Below are positions 51,754-61,540 of a stretch of DNA of 64,000 nucleotides, one piece after another. Each line of letters opens with the position of its first letter. The first letter of the stretch is position 1. Source of the stretch: Planctomycetaceae bacterium (lineage in GTDB: Bacteria; Planctomycetota; Planctomycetia; Pirellulales; PALSA-1355); assembly GCA_003153375.1 (NCBI GenBank), contig PLYM01000217.1, positions 18,825 to 82,824 on the forward strand, read 5' to 3'. The translations under genes were made by a program, and so were the position numbers. The notes below the pieces were generated by a model. It was not told the DNA's origin, searched no databases, and worked only from the letters and a program-made list of their open reading frames with translations.

Positions 51754-52317
51754 ATGGCTTCCCGACGACTCGTCCTCGCACTCGGCCTGCTGCTCTCGTT
51801 TGCTGTTCGTGCCAGCGCCCAATTGCCGGCCGACGCCGTGATGTTGGACAAGGTGAAGATTCCCGAGAAGCAGAAGGCCGTGGATCTTTGTCCTGTGTAT
51901 TTGGAGCCGTCCGATCCCAAACTGCCAACGTGGAAATTCAAAGGTGTTGCCTACCGCGGCAGTCAGCCGGACGCCGAGAAGAAATTTCGCGAGAATCCCG
52001 ATCGCTATGTCAAAGCCGCCGAAAAGCAGCGGTTCGTGAACAACTTCATGCAGGCCATGAGCACGGTGTGGTGCCCGGTGACGGACGAAATTACTCCCGG
52101 CGGCATGACCCAATGGCAGCGATTGGGATTCACGTTCGAGAGTTGTTGCGCGTTTTGCGACGAGAGTTTCGAGGAAGAGCAATTCGCGGTCGCGCTGAAA
52201 AAGCTCAAAGCGCGGGCCGAAAAGACTTACGATCTGATTGGCGCCAAGTACACCGAGGGGGCCAAGAGCCCGGTCGAGGGGGCGATCAAGAAGCCTGAGC
52301 CGAAGACCGAGCCCTAA
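51754..52317 (+). CDS. Exported hypothetical protein with two YHS-like segments
   Basis: LCPVYLEPSDPKLPTWKFKGVAYRGSQPDAEKKFRENPDRYV and WCPVTDEITPGGMTQWQRLGFTFESCCAFCDESFEEEQF; signal peptide. Confidence 0.6.
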   Translation: MASRRLVLALGLLLSFAVRASAQLPADAVMLDKVKIPEKQKAVDLCPVYLEPSDPKLPTWKFKGVAYRGSQPDAEKKFRENPDRYVKAAEKQRFVNNFMQAMSTVWCPVTDEITPGGMTQWQRLGFTFESCCAFCDESFEEEQFAVALKKLKARAEKTYDLIGAKYTEGAKSPVEGAIKKPEPKTEP

Positions 52318-52328
52318 GTCGACCGCTC

Positions 52329-53372
52329 TCAGATTCCTTCGACGTTTTCGCCGCCGTTGCGCGTGGCCAGGCCTCGCCACAGCGGCAGGTCGATCGCGTC
52401 GATGACAAATCTCACGCTGCCGTCGCAGAACAACACTTCCACTCCACCGGGGTGATAACTGCGAGACGTCATCAGGCCTTTCTGCTGCGTCTGGTCCATG
52501 CAGTCCCACTGCGGAGCGTTCGGCGCGAGATAGTGGTTGTAAACCGTATTGCCGTAATTGCCCAGGATCCATTTAGCGCTGCGTTGTCCGTACCAGGTGC
52601 CCGATGACGCCGACTGACAATTCGAGGCCGTGACGTCGACGCCGCTGTTGAGTTGGAGAACAGTCAATTGCGCAGCGGGCATGGTCGTGGTCGCCGGCGC
52701 GCCGTCGCCCAGCATCCGCTCGGCAAAGGCGGCCGTGTGCGACGAACCGTCAAGCAGGTTCTGAAAAGCAATGTTCGACATGGTGAAGAACACGCCGTCG
52801 GCCTGATTCATGCTGCCGGCGTTCACCAGTCCACTGCCCGAGTTGGCTGCGTAGTTCGTGCCACCGTATGTCGAGCCAGGCACGCGGCCGGCCACGACAT
52901 CCGTGGGGCACTGAAACACATTGACCGTCTGAATAGCCGCCCCGTTGTTCGCGGCGCCACTGTACGTGATGCCAGAGATGACCAGCAGCGTCGGCGCTTG
53001 CGAATAATCGACCTGTAGCGCTAGCGAGGTTTCTTCCAAAAATGGCAACAGGTAGGCCAGCGCGGAAAAGGCCTTCGGCGGCGGGCCGCCACGTCCCGGG
53101 GGCAGCGAGCGATGGGCCGTGTGGAAATCGTGCAGAGCCACGCCAATCTGCCGCAAGTTACTGGCGCATTGCGCCCGGCGGCTGCTCTCGCGCGCCGTCT
53201 GAATCGCGGGCAGCAGGATCATGGCCAACGTCGACACGATCGCGATCACGACCAGCAGCTCGACGAGGGTAAAACCCGATCGATACGCCCGCGCGCGCCG
53301 ACGGGTTCGTGGAACGCTCGCGTCCGGGTGATCAGGACGGGGCGATCGATGCTGAAGTGTGCCAGCGCTCAT
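52329..53372 (-). CDS. DUF1559 domain-containing protein with type IV pilin-like N-terminus
   Basis: SGFTLVELLVVIAIVSTLAMILLPAIQTARESSRRAQCASNLRQIGVALHDFHTAHRSLPPG; C-terminal HPGGVEVLFCDGSVRFV. Confidence 0.95.
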   Translation of the reverse strand: MSAGTLQHRSPRPDHPDASVPRTRRRARAYRSGFTLVELLVVIAIVSTLAMILLPAIQTARESSRRAQCASNLRQIGVALHDFHTAHRSLPPGRGGPPPKAFSALAYLLPFLEETSLALQVDYSQAPTLLVISGITYSGAANNGAAIQTVNVFQCPTDVVAGRVPGSTYGGTNYAANSGSGLVNAGSMNQADGVFFTMSNIAFQNLLDGSSHTAAFAERMLGDGAPATTTMPAAQLTVLQLNSGVDVTASNCQSASSGTWYGQRSAKWILGNYGNTVYNHYLAPNAPQWDCMDQTQQKGLMTSRSYHPGGVEVLFCDGSVRFVIDAIDLPLWRGLATRNGGENVEGI

Positions 53373-53671
53373 GGTGTCAGTAGACTCACCGCGGCCGAGA
53401 CATGCAAATTGGCCAACTGGCCGGCAATTTCCGCGGCTTTCGCGGTTTTTTTTGATGCAGTTATGGCCAACGTGAACTGCGCTGAGGCCCACGCCGCTAG
53501 CACAATCCAGGGTCTGGGCAGGTTGTGCAAGGTCTGATTCCTGTAGCGTTCGTTCCTTCAGTTTTACCGCTGGAGGGTCGAAGTTTTGGATAACCGCATG
53601 TCTCGTACTCACTCCGCTCACGCTGGGCTCAGGCGACCCGCGCGACGGCATCACGCCTTCCTGTCTTTGCC

Positions 53672-55009
53672 ATGCCGAAATACCGGGCAGCAGCCTGTGC
53701 CGCTGTCGCCGCACTGGCGCTATTCATGTGGACGGCCGGTGGAGTAGCGGCTCCGCCGGGCGATGCGCCCATTTCGCTGTTGCCCCCGGTCGAGGTGTTG
53801 CCCATGCCCGCCGTGGCGACGGCTTGGACGCTGCCGGCCCTCATCGAACGCGCGCAGGCGGCGCATCCCGAATTGGAGCAGTCGGTTCGCGAAGTCGAGG
53901 CATCGCAGGGACGCGCCGTGCAGGCGGGCTTATACCCGAACCCCGTGTTGGGCACGGCTTCACCGCAAATGGCGGGCTCGATCAGCCAGTACAACGTCTT
54001 CACCAGCCAGGAGTTCGTGACCGCGCACAAACTGACGCTGGCACAAACGGCCGCCTTTCGCGAAGTCGAGCAATATCGGTTTCGCTACCAAGCGGCTCGT
54101 CTGCGCATCGTGGCCGCCGTGCGCCGCGAGTTCTACACGATGCTCGTCCTCCAGCGGCGGCTGGTGTTGCAGCAGGAACTGGCCGCGATCGTGATGCGCT
54201 CGCGCGATACCGCTCGCCTGCTCCTGGAGGGAGGCGAAGGCACGAAAGCCGATGTGCTCTTGCTCGACATCGACTACGACCGGGCCCTGATGGCCGTGCG
54301 CAACTTGCAGACCGAGCTCGAGGTCTCGCGACGTCGACTGGCACTCGCGGTCGGCATTCCGGAGCTGCCAATCGGCCAGGTCAACGGCAATCTGAATGTC
54401 GTCATCCCGTCGACCAATTTGGAATCGCTGCGGATTTACGTGGCCGCCACGCATCCGGAAATGGGCGTGGCCCGCCTGGAAACAGGGCGGAGTCAGTTCC
54501 TGCTCCGCCGGGCCGAGGTGCAACCTATTCCCAACGTCAACTTGATGAGCGGTTATCAGCGGCAGCTGAATCAGCCCGATCAGAATCAGGCGCTGTTTCA
54601 AGCGGTGATCGAAGTGCCGATCTGGAACCGCAATCAGGGAAATATTCGCGCCGCCCAGGCCCATGTGGCGCGGGCCGTGGCCGGAGTGCGGACGGCGGAG
54701 CTCGATTTGGGCCAGCGCGTCGCCCAGGCCTACAACGATTTCACCGTGGCCACCCAGCGCGTCGAAGTCTATGAAAAGCAATTGCGTCCCAAAGCTCAGG
54801 AGACGTTCCAGATTGCTCGCGAGTTGTACGAGCAGGGGTTGGGCCACATCGACTTCTTCCGGCTCTTTCAGTCGCAGCGCACGCTGATCGATACGGAGCT
54901 GGGTTTCCTCGACGTGCTGGAAGCTCGTCTGTTAGCGGCATCGGACCTGGCCGCGCTCAGTCAGTGGTCCGACTTTCCCGACGGCCCCCCGCCCATGCCC
55001 AAGCCCTAG
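53672..55009 (+). CDS. TolC family outer membrane protein
   Basis: LPALIERAQAAHPELEQSVREVEASQGRAVQAGLYPNPVLG; long amphipathic helices; EVPIWNRNQGNIRAAQAHVARA. Confidence 0.9.
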   Translation: MPKYRAAACAAVAALALFMWTAGGVAAPPGDAPISLLPPVEVLPMPAVATAWTLPALIERAQAAHPELEQSVREVEASQGRAVQAGLYPNPVLGTASPQMAGSISQYNVFTSQEFVTAHKLTLAQTAAFREVEQYRFRYQAARLRIVAAVRREFYTMLVLQRRLVLQQELAAIVMRSRDTARLLLEGGEGTKADVLLLDIDYDRALMAVRNLQTELEVSRRRLALAVGIPELPIGQVNGNLNVVIPSTNLESLRIYVAATHPEMGVARLETGRSQFLLRRAEVQPIPNVNLMSGYQRQLNQPDQNQALFQAVIEVPIWNRNQGNIRAAQAHVARAVAGVRTAELDLGQRVAQAYNDFTVATQRVEVYEKQLRPKAQETFQIARELYEQGLGHIDFFRLFQSQRTLIDTELGFLDVLEARLLAASDLAALSQWSDFPDGPPPMPKP

Positions 55010-55018
55010 GCCGATGCT

Positions 55019-58000
55019 CTACTCGGTGTCTTCGCCAAGGCGCGGCCGTGGCGCCACGAGGGAAAACAACACCGGGAGCACAATGGTCAAGGCCGGCAGC
55101 GAAGTGAGCAGGCCGCCCACGATCGCGATCGCGAACGGACGTTGCGTTTCGCTGCCCATGGCCTGCGATAGCGCCGCGGGCACGAGGCCGAGCATGGCCA
55201 GCATCGTGGTGAGAAACACCGGACGGAACGATTCCAAGGCGCCCGCCAGCAGCGCTTCGCGCCGGTCGCTGATGGATTGTCGGGCCTTCAAATAGCCGCT
55301 GCAGTAGATCACGCCCGAGAGAACCACCTGACCCAGCAGGGCGATGCAGCCGACGGCGCTGCTGACCGAGAAGTTCTCGCCCAGCAGCCGCAATCCGGCG
55401 ACCGCGCCGGCCACGGTCAGGGGCAAAAAGATGAAAATCGTCAGCGTAGGCGACCAGCGGCCAAAATTGGCGAATAGCACGCCCAGGATGACGGTGAGTG
55501 CGATGGGCAATGTAATGCCCAGGCGGAACATCGCGCGCCGCTGGTTCTGGAATTCGCCACCCCAACTCAAGGCAATTCCCTGGGGCAGCTCGAGATCGCG
55601 AATGGCGCGCTGCGCATCCTCGACCGTGCTGCCCAGGTCGCGGCCGCGAACGTTGAATTTGACGGCCACGAAGTGGGTAAAGTCTTCACGCCAGATCGCC
55701 GCCCTGCCCTGGGCCTGATCGATCGTGGCGATTTCGGCGAGCGTGATGTGATCGTCGGGATCGCCCATGAACATGCGGCCCAGCACTTCCAGATTGGCGC
55801 GCACTTCGGCCGGCAAGCGAATCGACACCGGAAAACGTCGTTCGCCATCCCATAGTTCCGTCGCTTGCTCGCCGCCCAGCGCGATGCGAATCGACCGCTG
55901 CACTTCTTCGACTGCCAGGCCGCGGCGGGCCAGCGCCTCGCGATTCAAGTCGATGCGCAGCGTGGGTACGTCCCCGGCCTGAAACAGGGCCAGGTCGGTC
56001 ACTCCAGGCAGGCCCGAGAGCTTCTCGCGCACCACCTCGGCAATATTGGTCAACTCGACGAGATCGGCGCCTTTCACCTTGACGACCACCTGGCCGATGA
56101 TGCCCGAGATCGTTTCGAACACGCGGTTCGTGATCGGCTGCGAAAAGTTCTGCTCGGCGCCGGCGATGACGGTCAGCTTTTTGCGGACCTCGAACTCCAG
56201 ATCGGTGCGCGAGAAACCGGGCCGCCATTGGTCTTCGGGGCTGAGCAGGATATTGAAGTCGGCGATGTTCGGCCCTTCGGTCTGCGTCGTCGATTCCGGC
56301 CGGCCAATGTGTGACAGCACGTCGATCACCTCGGGCGTTTGCATGATCAGTTCGCGCATCGTGGCGACCTGCTTGCGGGTTTCGTCGAGCGAGATCGTCG
56401 AAGGAAACGTGGTCGTGATGAAAATGCCCCCCTCGTTCAGCTCGGGCAGAAACTCGGTGCCGATGCCGCTGGCGTACCAGGCAAAGCCGATCGAAGCCGC
56501 CAGGGCCGCCGGCAGCACGATCCACCGTCCGCGATCGGCCCAGTCGAGCATTCGTAGATAAACGTTGCGAACGTGAACCAGCCACCGTGGCTCCACCGGT
56601 CGCATCGGTCCGCGAAAGACGAGCCGCTCGAGCGCAGGCACCACGACCATGGCCGACAGCAGCGCTCCGGCCAGCGCAAAGGCATAGGTGAACGCCATCG
56701 GCGCGAAGATGCGGCCCTCGACGCGCTCCAGAAAGAAGATGGGGAACAGCGCCACGATGATGATCAGCATGGCAAACGCCACGGGACGCGCCACTCTGGC
56801 CGCCGACTGGCGAATCAGTTGCGCGCGGTCGTCATCGCCGTGTCGCTCGATGGCGTGCAGCGTGGCTTCGAGCACGATGATCGCGCCGTCGACCAGAATA
56901 CCGAAATCGATGGCGCCCAAGGAAATCAAGTTCGCTGGCAGTCCCAGCAGTTTGAGGCCCACGAACGCCGACAGCAGCGACACGGGGATGACCACGGCCA
57001 CGACCGCAACGGCGCGCAGCGAGCGCAGAAACGCATAGACGACGAAGAGCACCAGCAATCCGCCTTCGAGCAGATTCTTGCCCACGGTCGACAACGTGGC
57101 GTCGACCAGCCAGGTGCGGTCATAAAAAACGCTAATTTGCACGTCTTTGGGCAGGACTTCGCGATTGAGTTGGGCGACCCGTTCGTGGACTCCGTCGAGC
57201 ACGATGCTCGGATTGACGCCGCGTCGCAACAGCACAATTCCCTCGACGACCTCGTCGTTGTGGCCGCGACCGACCGCACCGCGTCGCGCGGTGGAGCCTT
57301 CGAGCACTTCGGCGACATCGCGCACCCGCAACGGCACGGAGCCGGCAGTCGCAATGACCACGTTCCCCAACTCGGCCGGATCGCGCACCACGCCCAACCC
57401 GCGGACGACGAATTCCTGAGAGCCGATCGGAATATAACCGCCTCCCGCATTTTCGTTGGCCTTGGCCAAGGCGCCATAAACGGTTTCGATCGACACTCCG
57501 GCGGCGCTGAGCCGGATGGGATCGATGCGCACCTGATAATTTCTCTCGTAGCCGCCAAATGTGACCACTTCGGCCACGCCCGGAACCCCGCGCAAGCGGC
57601 GCTCGACGACGAAATCCTGAATGGCTCGCAGTTCCTTGAGGCTGCGCGGGCCGCGCAGCGTGTAGCGATAGATTTGGCCGACGGGCGTCGACTGCGGGCC
57701 CATCAGGCAACTGGCCCCCTGCGGCAAAACAGCCTCACGCAGCCGCTCGGCCACGCAGGTTCGCAACTCAAAATCGGTCGTGCCTTCCTCGAAGGTCAGC
57801 GTCACCAGCCCCAGGCCAAACACCGAAATGCTGCGCAGGTCGAGCAGTTTGGGCGTGCCCGCCAAGACTCGTTCCAACTCGACCGTGACGCGACGCTCGA
57901 CTTCCTCCGCGGCCTGGCCTGGATAGAGGCCGACGATTTCGACCATCGGGTCGGTGACGTCGGGAAAAGCTTCGATTGGCAGCAGGCGAAAGCAATTCCA

Positions 58001-58081
58001 GGCATAAACGCAGAACACGGCGGTCAATGCCAAGACGATCTTCCAGCGATCGACCGCGAAATGGATCAGGAAATCGAACAT
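55019..58081 (-). CDS. CusA/CzcA family heavy-metal efflux RND transporter
   Basis: LPIEAFPDVTDPMVEIVGLYPGQAAEEVERRVTVELERVLAG; YERNYQVRIDPIRLSAAGVS; GAIDFGILVDGAIIVLEATLHAIERHGDD; ASIGFAWYASGIGTEFLPELNEGGI. Confidence 0.95.
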   Translation of the reverse strand: MFDFLIHFAVDRWKIVLALTAVFCVYAWNCFRLLPIEAFPDVTDPMVEIVGLYPGQAAEEVERRVTVELERVLAGTPKLLDLRSISVFGLGLVTLTFEEGTTDFELRTCVAERLREAVLPQGASCLMGPQSTPVGQIYRYTLRGPRSLKELRAIQDFVVERRLRGVPGVAEVVTFGGYERNYQVRIDPIRLSAAGVSIETVYGALAKANENAGGGYIPIGSQEFVVRGLGVVRDPAELGNVVIATAGSVPLRVRDVAEVLEGSTARRGAVGRGHNDEVVEGIVLLRRGVNPSIVLDGVHERVAQLNREVLPKDVQISVFYDRTWLVDATLSTVGKNLLEGGLLVLFVVYAFLRSLRAVAVVAVVIPVSLLSAFVGLKLLGLPANLISLGAIDFGILVDGAIIVLEATLHAIERHGDDDRAQLIRQSAARVARPVAFAMLIIIVALFPIFFLERVEGRIFAPMAFTYAFALAGALLSAMVVVPALERLVFRGPMRPVEPRWLVHVRNVYLRMLDWADRGRWIVLPAALAASIGFAWYASGIGTEFLPELNEGGIFITTTFPSTISLDETRKQVATMRELIMQTPEVIDVLSHIGRPESTTQTEGPNIADFNILLSPEDQWRPGFSRTDLEFEVRKKLTVIAGAEQNFSQPITNRVFETISGIIGQVVVKVKGADLVELTNIAEVVREKLSGLPGVTDLALFQAGDVPTLRIDLNREALARRGLAVEEVQRSIRIALGGEQATELWDGERRFPVSIRLPAEVRANLEVLGRMFMGDPDDHITLAEIATIDQAQGRAAIWREDFTHFVAVKFNVRGRDLGSTVEDAQRAIRDLELPQGIALSWGGEFQNQRRAMFRLGITLPIALTVILGVLFANFGRWSPTLTIFIFLPLTVAGAVAGLRLLGENFSVSSAVGCIALLGQVVLSGVIYCSGYLKARQSISDRREALLAGALESFRPVFLTTMLAMLGLVPAALSQAMGSETQRPFAIAIVGGLLTSLPALTIVLPVLFSLVAPRPRLGEDTE

Positions 58082-58090
58082 GAGAGGGCC

Positions 58091-59218
58091 TTACAGCAAG
58101 CGGTCCAGTTCACCGTCGAGCAGGACCGCGCCTTCGACCACGATTTCCTCTCCTTCGCTCAGGCCAGAGGAAATCTCGAGCGTCGCGGCGACACTTGAGC
58201 CCACGACCACCGGGCGCCGTTCCAACTCGCGATCGCCGCGCCTGACCAGCACCACGCGCATGTCGCGACGTAGCAGCACCGACTCGCGCGGCACGACGAG
58301 TAGATCGACGCCTTGCACGACAATCGTGACCCGCGCCAGCATGGCGGCGCGCAATCGTCGGTCGGGTGAGTTGAAGCCGCAGGAGACTTGCACGGTGCGA
58401 TTCGTCGGATCGATGGCTTGCACGACCGAGCGCACCTGGCCTTCGAAGCAGACCTGGCCCAGCGAGGGAACTTCGATACGGCAGGCAAAGCCCTCGCGCA
58501 ACAGCGGGGCGTCACGTTCCGGGAAACTGGCGTTCACGATCAGGTTGTGCGGGTCGACCACGACGAATGCGGGCTCGTGTGCCGGATCATGCGCGTGTTC
58601 CCCGGGGTCGATCTTGCGTTGAATGACCTGTCCCGCGCGGGGGCTGCGGAGTTCGAACAGGTCTTCCCCCTCTTCGGTCGCCCGGGCCGATCGCAGCGCG
58701 ACCAGCAGGCCAGTGCGCTGGGCTTCGAGCCCGCCGATCGTGGCCTCTAGTTCGACGACCTTGCGATTCGAGATCGCCTCTTTGGCGACTAGCACGCTGG
58801 CCCGTTTCACCGCGTCGTATTCACCGCCAAGTTCGGCCGTGAGGCGGCGAATGTCGGCCCGCATCTTGGCGAGCTCGCTGCTGCGAATGCGGGCCAGCAC
58901 CTGATCGACGGCCACGGTTTGTCCGGCGAAGACCTCGACCGACTCGACGATGCCATCGAACGGAATCCGCACGGCCACCATGGCGCCCGGTGCAAAGGCG
59001 ATATCGCCGACGCCGGGCAACTCGGCCAGGATGTTGCTCTTTTGGACCTTGGCGAACCGCAGCATCGGCATCAGGTCTTCGCGGATGCGCAGCGTGCCGT
59101 CGACGGTGAGTTGGTAAGGAGCCTCTTCGACGCTACTGGGCGGCCGCTCGGCACGACAGCCGAGGAGAAACAGCGAACCGGCCAAAACGGCCACGAGAGG
59201 CGCAATCCATTTCAACAT
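58091..59218 (-). CDS. Efflux RND transporter periplasmic adaptor subunit (lipoprotein)
   Basis: LFLLGCRAERPPSS lipobox; VRIPFDGIVESVEVFAGQTVAVDQVLARIRS; SPRAGQVIQRKIDPGEH; immediately upstream of the RND gene on the same strand. Confidence 0.92.
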   Translation of the reverse strand: MLKWIAPLVAVLAGSLFLLGCRAERPPSSVEEAPYQLTVDGTLRIREDLMPMLRFAKVQKSNILAELPGVGDIAFAPGAMVAVRIPFDGIVESVEVFAGQTVAVDQVLARIRSSELAKMRADIRRLTAELGGEYDAVKRASVLVAKEAISNRKVVELEATIGGLEAQRTGLLVALRSARATEEGEDLFELRSPRAGQVIQRKIDPGEHAHDPAHEPAFVVVDPHNLIVNASFPERDAPLLREGFACRIEVPSLGQVCFEGQVRSVVQAIDPTNRTVQVSCGFNSPDRRLRAAMLARVTIVVQGVDLLVVPRESVLLRRDMRVVLVRRGDRELERRPVVVGSSVAATLEISSGLSEGEEIVVEGAVLLDGELDRLL

Positions 59219-59392
59219 GACCAGCTCATTGCGGAAGAAATCCGCCACGACGGAACAATCAGGAGATTGCCCGAAGTGAGCGGTGCAAGCTGGCCGGCGC
59301 CGACGGCCAAAGAGACACTAGCGATTTAGTATAGTCAAAATCTTGAGTCGGGGAAGACGCTGCCGGAAACCACCGCGAATTCGATGATTTAC

Positions 59393-59435
59393 CAAAACAA
59401 AAGAAGCCCCACCCGTCGTTGCAACGGCTGAGGCT
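59393..59435 (-). terminator. Probable intrinsic terminator of the 42-aa peptide gene
   Basis: Minus strand: agcctcagccgttgcaacgacgggtggggct (12 pairs incl. GU, one mismatch) then ttcttttgtttt. Confidence 0.7.
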
Positions 59436-59507
59436 AACCCTGTTTGTTCGCGGAACAGGGTCGTTGTGCAGATCGAAATGAATGGCGAAACGGGCGCGAT
59501 GAGCCCC

Positions 59508-59636
59508 TTATTTTCCGAGTATTTTAGCCACGACGAAAATCACCAGGGCTCCGAACAGGCCCCCGCCGCCCAGCAAATAAACTAGCGAATAACCGGCGGC
59601 TGCAAACAACAGCGGGGCGTGAAAAAACGTTTCCAT
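59508..59636 (-). CDS. 42-aa small membrane protein METFFHAPLLFAAAGYSLVYLLGGGGLFGALVIFVVAKILGK
   Basis: Not in the supplied ORF track. Strong SD (aaggagctcaccATG), hydrophobic helix with glycine-rich turn, downstream terminator. Confidence 0.7.
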   Translation of the reverse strand: METFFHAPLLFAAAGYSLVYLLGGGGLFGALVIFVVAKILGK

Positions 59637-59880
59637 GGTGAGCTCCTTCGCTTTGGCTTTAATTTGGATATTGTGTGGAACGGCAGGCGGTCAATCCTGC
59701 GGCCACCCGAGTGAAATGCAAAGTGCGTGCCAATGGACGTTTCGAACGCAACTCGGGCTGCTTCAATCATTCCGGCAAGCGAAACTCTCATTGCGCCGCG
59801 CGCCAAGCCGCGGCGGTGGTCGGTTTGAATCCAGAGCGGTGGTTCGTGGCACGAGCCGTATTGCTGAGTTCCCGATGGGG

Positions 59881-60372
59881 TTAACCCAGGCCTTCAGCAC
59901 GAGCTACCACGGCGATGGCCACCGAGGCGGCGCCAGCCCGCAGCAGGAGTTTGGCGGCTTCGTTGACCGTGGCGCCGGTCGTCATGATGTCGTCGATCAC
60001 CAGTAGCCGTGCGCCGGGCAGATCGGCATGAGGGCGGGCGCGGAAGGCGCCCCGGACATTCGCGGCCCGACGGCGCGAGGAGAGCCGGGCTTGCGGCGCG
60101 CTTCGTCGACAGGTGGGCTCCCAGCGGCACGAGCGTGCAACGGGCCAGCTGAACGAAAAAGCGGCGGGGGCTGTGCGCGGCGGCGTCAGGAAGCACTGAC
60201 GACGTCGTGAATGCCACGGCCGCTTCAAATCGATCTGTTCACGCAGCAAATTCCGCCAAGCTTTCTGCGACGGGTCGCGCGCGGAAAAGCCAAAACGAGC
60301 GCGCCAAATGGGCCGATTTTGCAGTGCAGAATTCAGTCGGCAGACACCCGACTGATATTGGATGGGCTGCAC
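59881..60372 (-). pseudogene. ComF-like phosphoribosyltransferase remnant: intact C-terminal motif, decayed or frameshifted upstream part
   Basis: PQARLSSRRRAANVRGAFRARPHADLPGARLLVIDDIMTTGATVNEAAKLLLRAGAASVAIAVVARAEG (PRPP motif) but no Zn-finger/N-terminal half; upstream similarity appears to switch frame (LVPLGAHLSTKRA). Confidence 0.6.
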
Positions 60373-60544
60373 GATAATAACCTCCTGTCAAAGGAGTTGC
60401 GAAATTTCCTGGCCAGTCATCGAGCCACGATTTGAAGCTGATTTGACAAGTGACTTAGGGGCGCGGCGTTCGAATCGGTAAAATTTGAGAATCAAAGCGA
60501 GCGGCAGGAGGTCGCTGGCAGCAAGCAAACGGGAGGGAGCCCAA

Positions 60545-61159
60545 ATGAAGTCGAAACTCGGGAACGAGCGCCGTCCTGAACGACGAGGCGCAAGCCGTTT
60601 AATCAAACTCGCCGGTTCAGCGCCCGAAGATTTCGGCGTTGTAATCGCGGCCGCAAATGCGAGTGCATCGGCCGAAGTTGCCGAACGCCGGCAGTTGGCC
60701 GAGCGTCAGTTCGGCGCCATGGCCACCACCTTGGCCGAAACGTTCCCGCCGAGCGTGCTCCAGGCGGTGTCCGGGGAGGCGCACCAGCGCGCGATTCACG
60801 CCGGCGGCTTCAAAGTCTATCTCGACCGAATTCTGAGCGACGCCGGCAGCCCGACCGACCCGCTTGAAATCATGTTGATCGAGCAGTTGGTCTGCGCCCA
60901 TTTCCAGATCGGAAATCTCATGGCTAAGGTGGCGAAGGCACAGACCTTGCAAAAGGTCGAGATCTATACCAAAGCGTGCGCCAGCATTATGGCGGAGTTT
61001 CGTCGTGGGTTCGTAGCACGCGGTGAATTCGATGCTCGGCGCCAGGTTAAGCCTATGCCCAACACAGCTTGGCCGGGCGACGCTCAAAACCCGGCCATCG
61101 GCGAGGGCGCCAGCAGCTTGAGCATCCGTCGAGAAAAACGCCCGCGTACAGCAAAGTAG
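60545..61159 (+). CDS. Hypothetical protein (accessory region)
   Basis: Open frame with coherent composition; HFQIGNLMAKVAKAQTLQKVEIYTKACASIMAEFRR. Confidence 0.5.
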   Translation: MKSKLGNERRPERRGASRLIKLAGSAPEDFGVVIAAANASASAEVAERRQLAERQFGAMATTLAETFPPSVLQAVSGEAHQRAIHAGGFKVYLDRILSDAGSPTDPLEIMLIEQLVCAHFQIGNLMAKVAKAQTLQKVEIYTKACASIMAEFRRGFVARGEFDARRQVKPMPNTAWPGDAQNPAIGEGASSLSIRREKRPRTAK

Positions 61160-61192
61160 GGGGTAACGCAAAACGTGGAGGTTTACATAGCC

Positions 61193-61501
61193 ATGTCACA
61201 ACTGACGCCCCGTCAGCGCGCCGGCCGCCTGAACCAGCTCAAGTGGAAAGGCTTCACCGCGGCCGGCCGGGAGCGGTTACGGCAGTCCGCGCTGCGCAAC
61301 CGGCCATCCCAATTCGCAACCGGTCCAAAAACAGCGGCAGGGAAAGCCCGCGCGGCTGCCAATGGAGAAAAGCGGCAAGTTCGAGCCCTGTCGAGCAGCC
61401 AGGTAAAAGCCGCACTGAGCGATGTGAACTCACTGATTCGATCGCTGAGCGCGCTGCGTCGCGAAATATCGAGCCGAGGTGATCAGCCAGACCCAATTTA
61501 G
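61193..61501 (+). CDS. Small basic hypothetical protein (accessory region)
   Basis: RLRQSALRNRPSQFATGPKTAAGKARAAANGEKRQ; same strand and closely spaced with neighbours. Confidence 0.5.
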   Translation: MSQLTPRQRAGRLNQLKWKGFTAAGRERLRQSALRNRPSQFATGPKTAAGKARAAANGEKRQVRALSSSQVKAALSDVNSLIRSLSALRREISSRGDQPDPI

Positions 61502-61540
61502 CAGCCACGTGCACGTGACCATCAATGATAGAGGCCTGAG

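Noticed and set aside
56573-58198. 541-aa plus-strand ORF antisense to the RND transporter
   Set aside because: Shadow ORF of a conserved CusA/CzcA gene; His/Gln/Arg-rich composition without domains.
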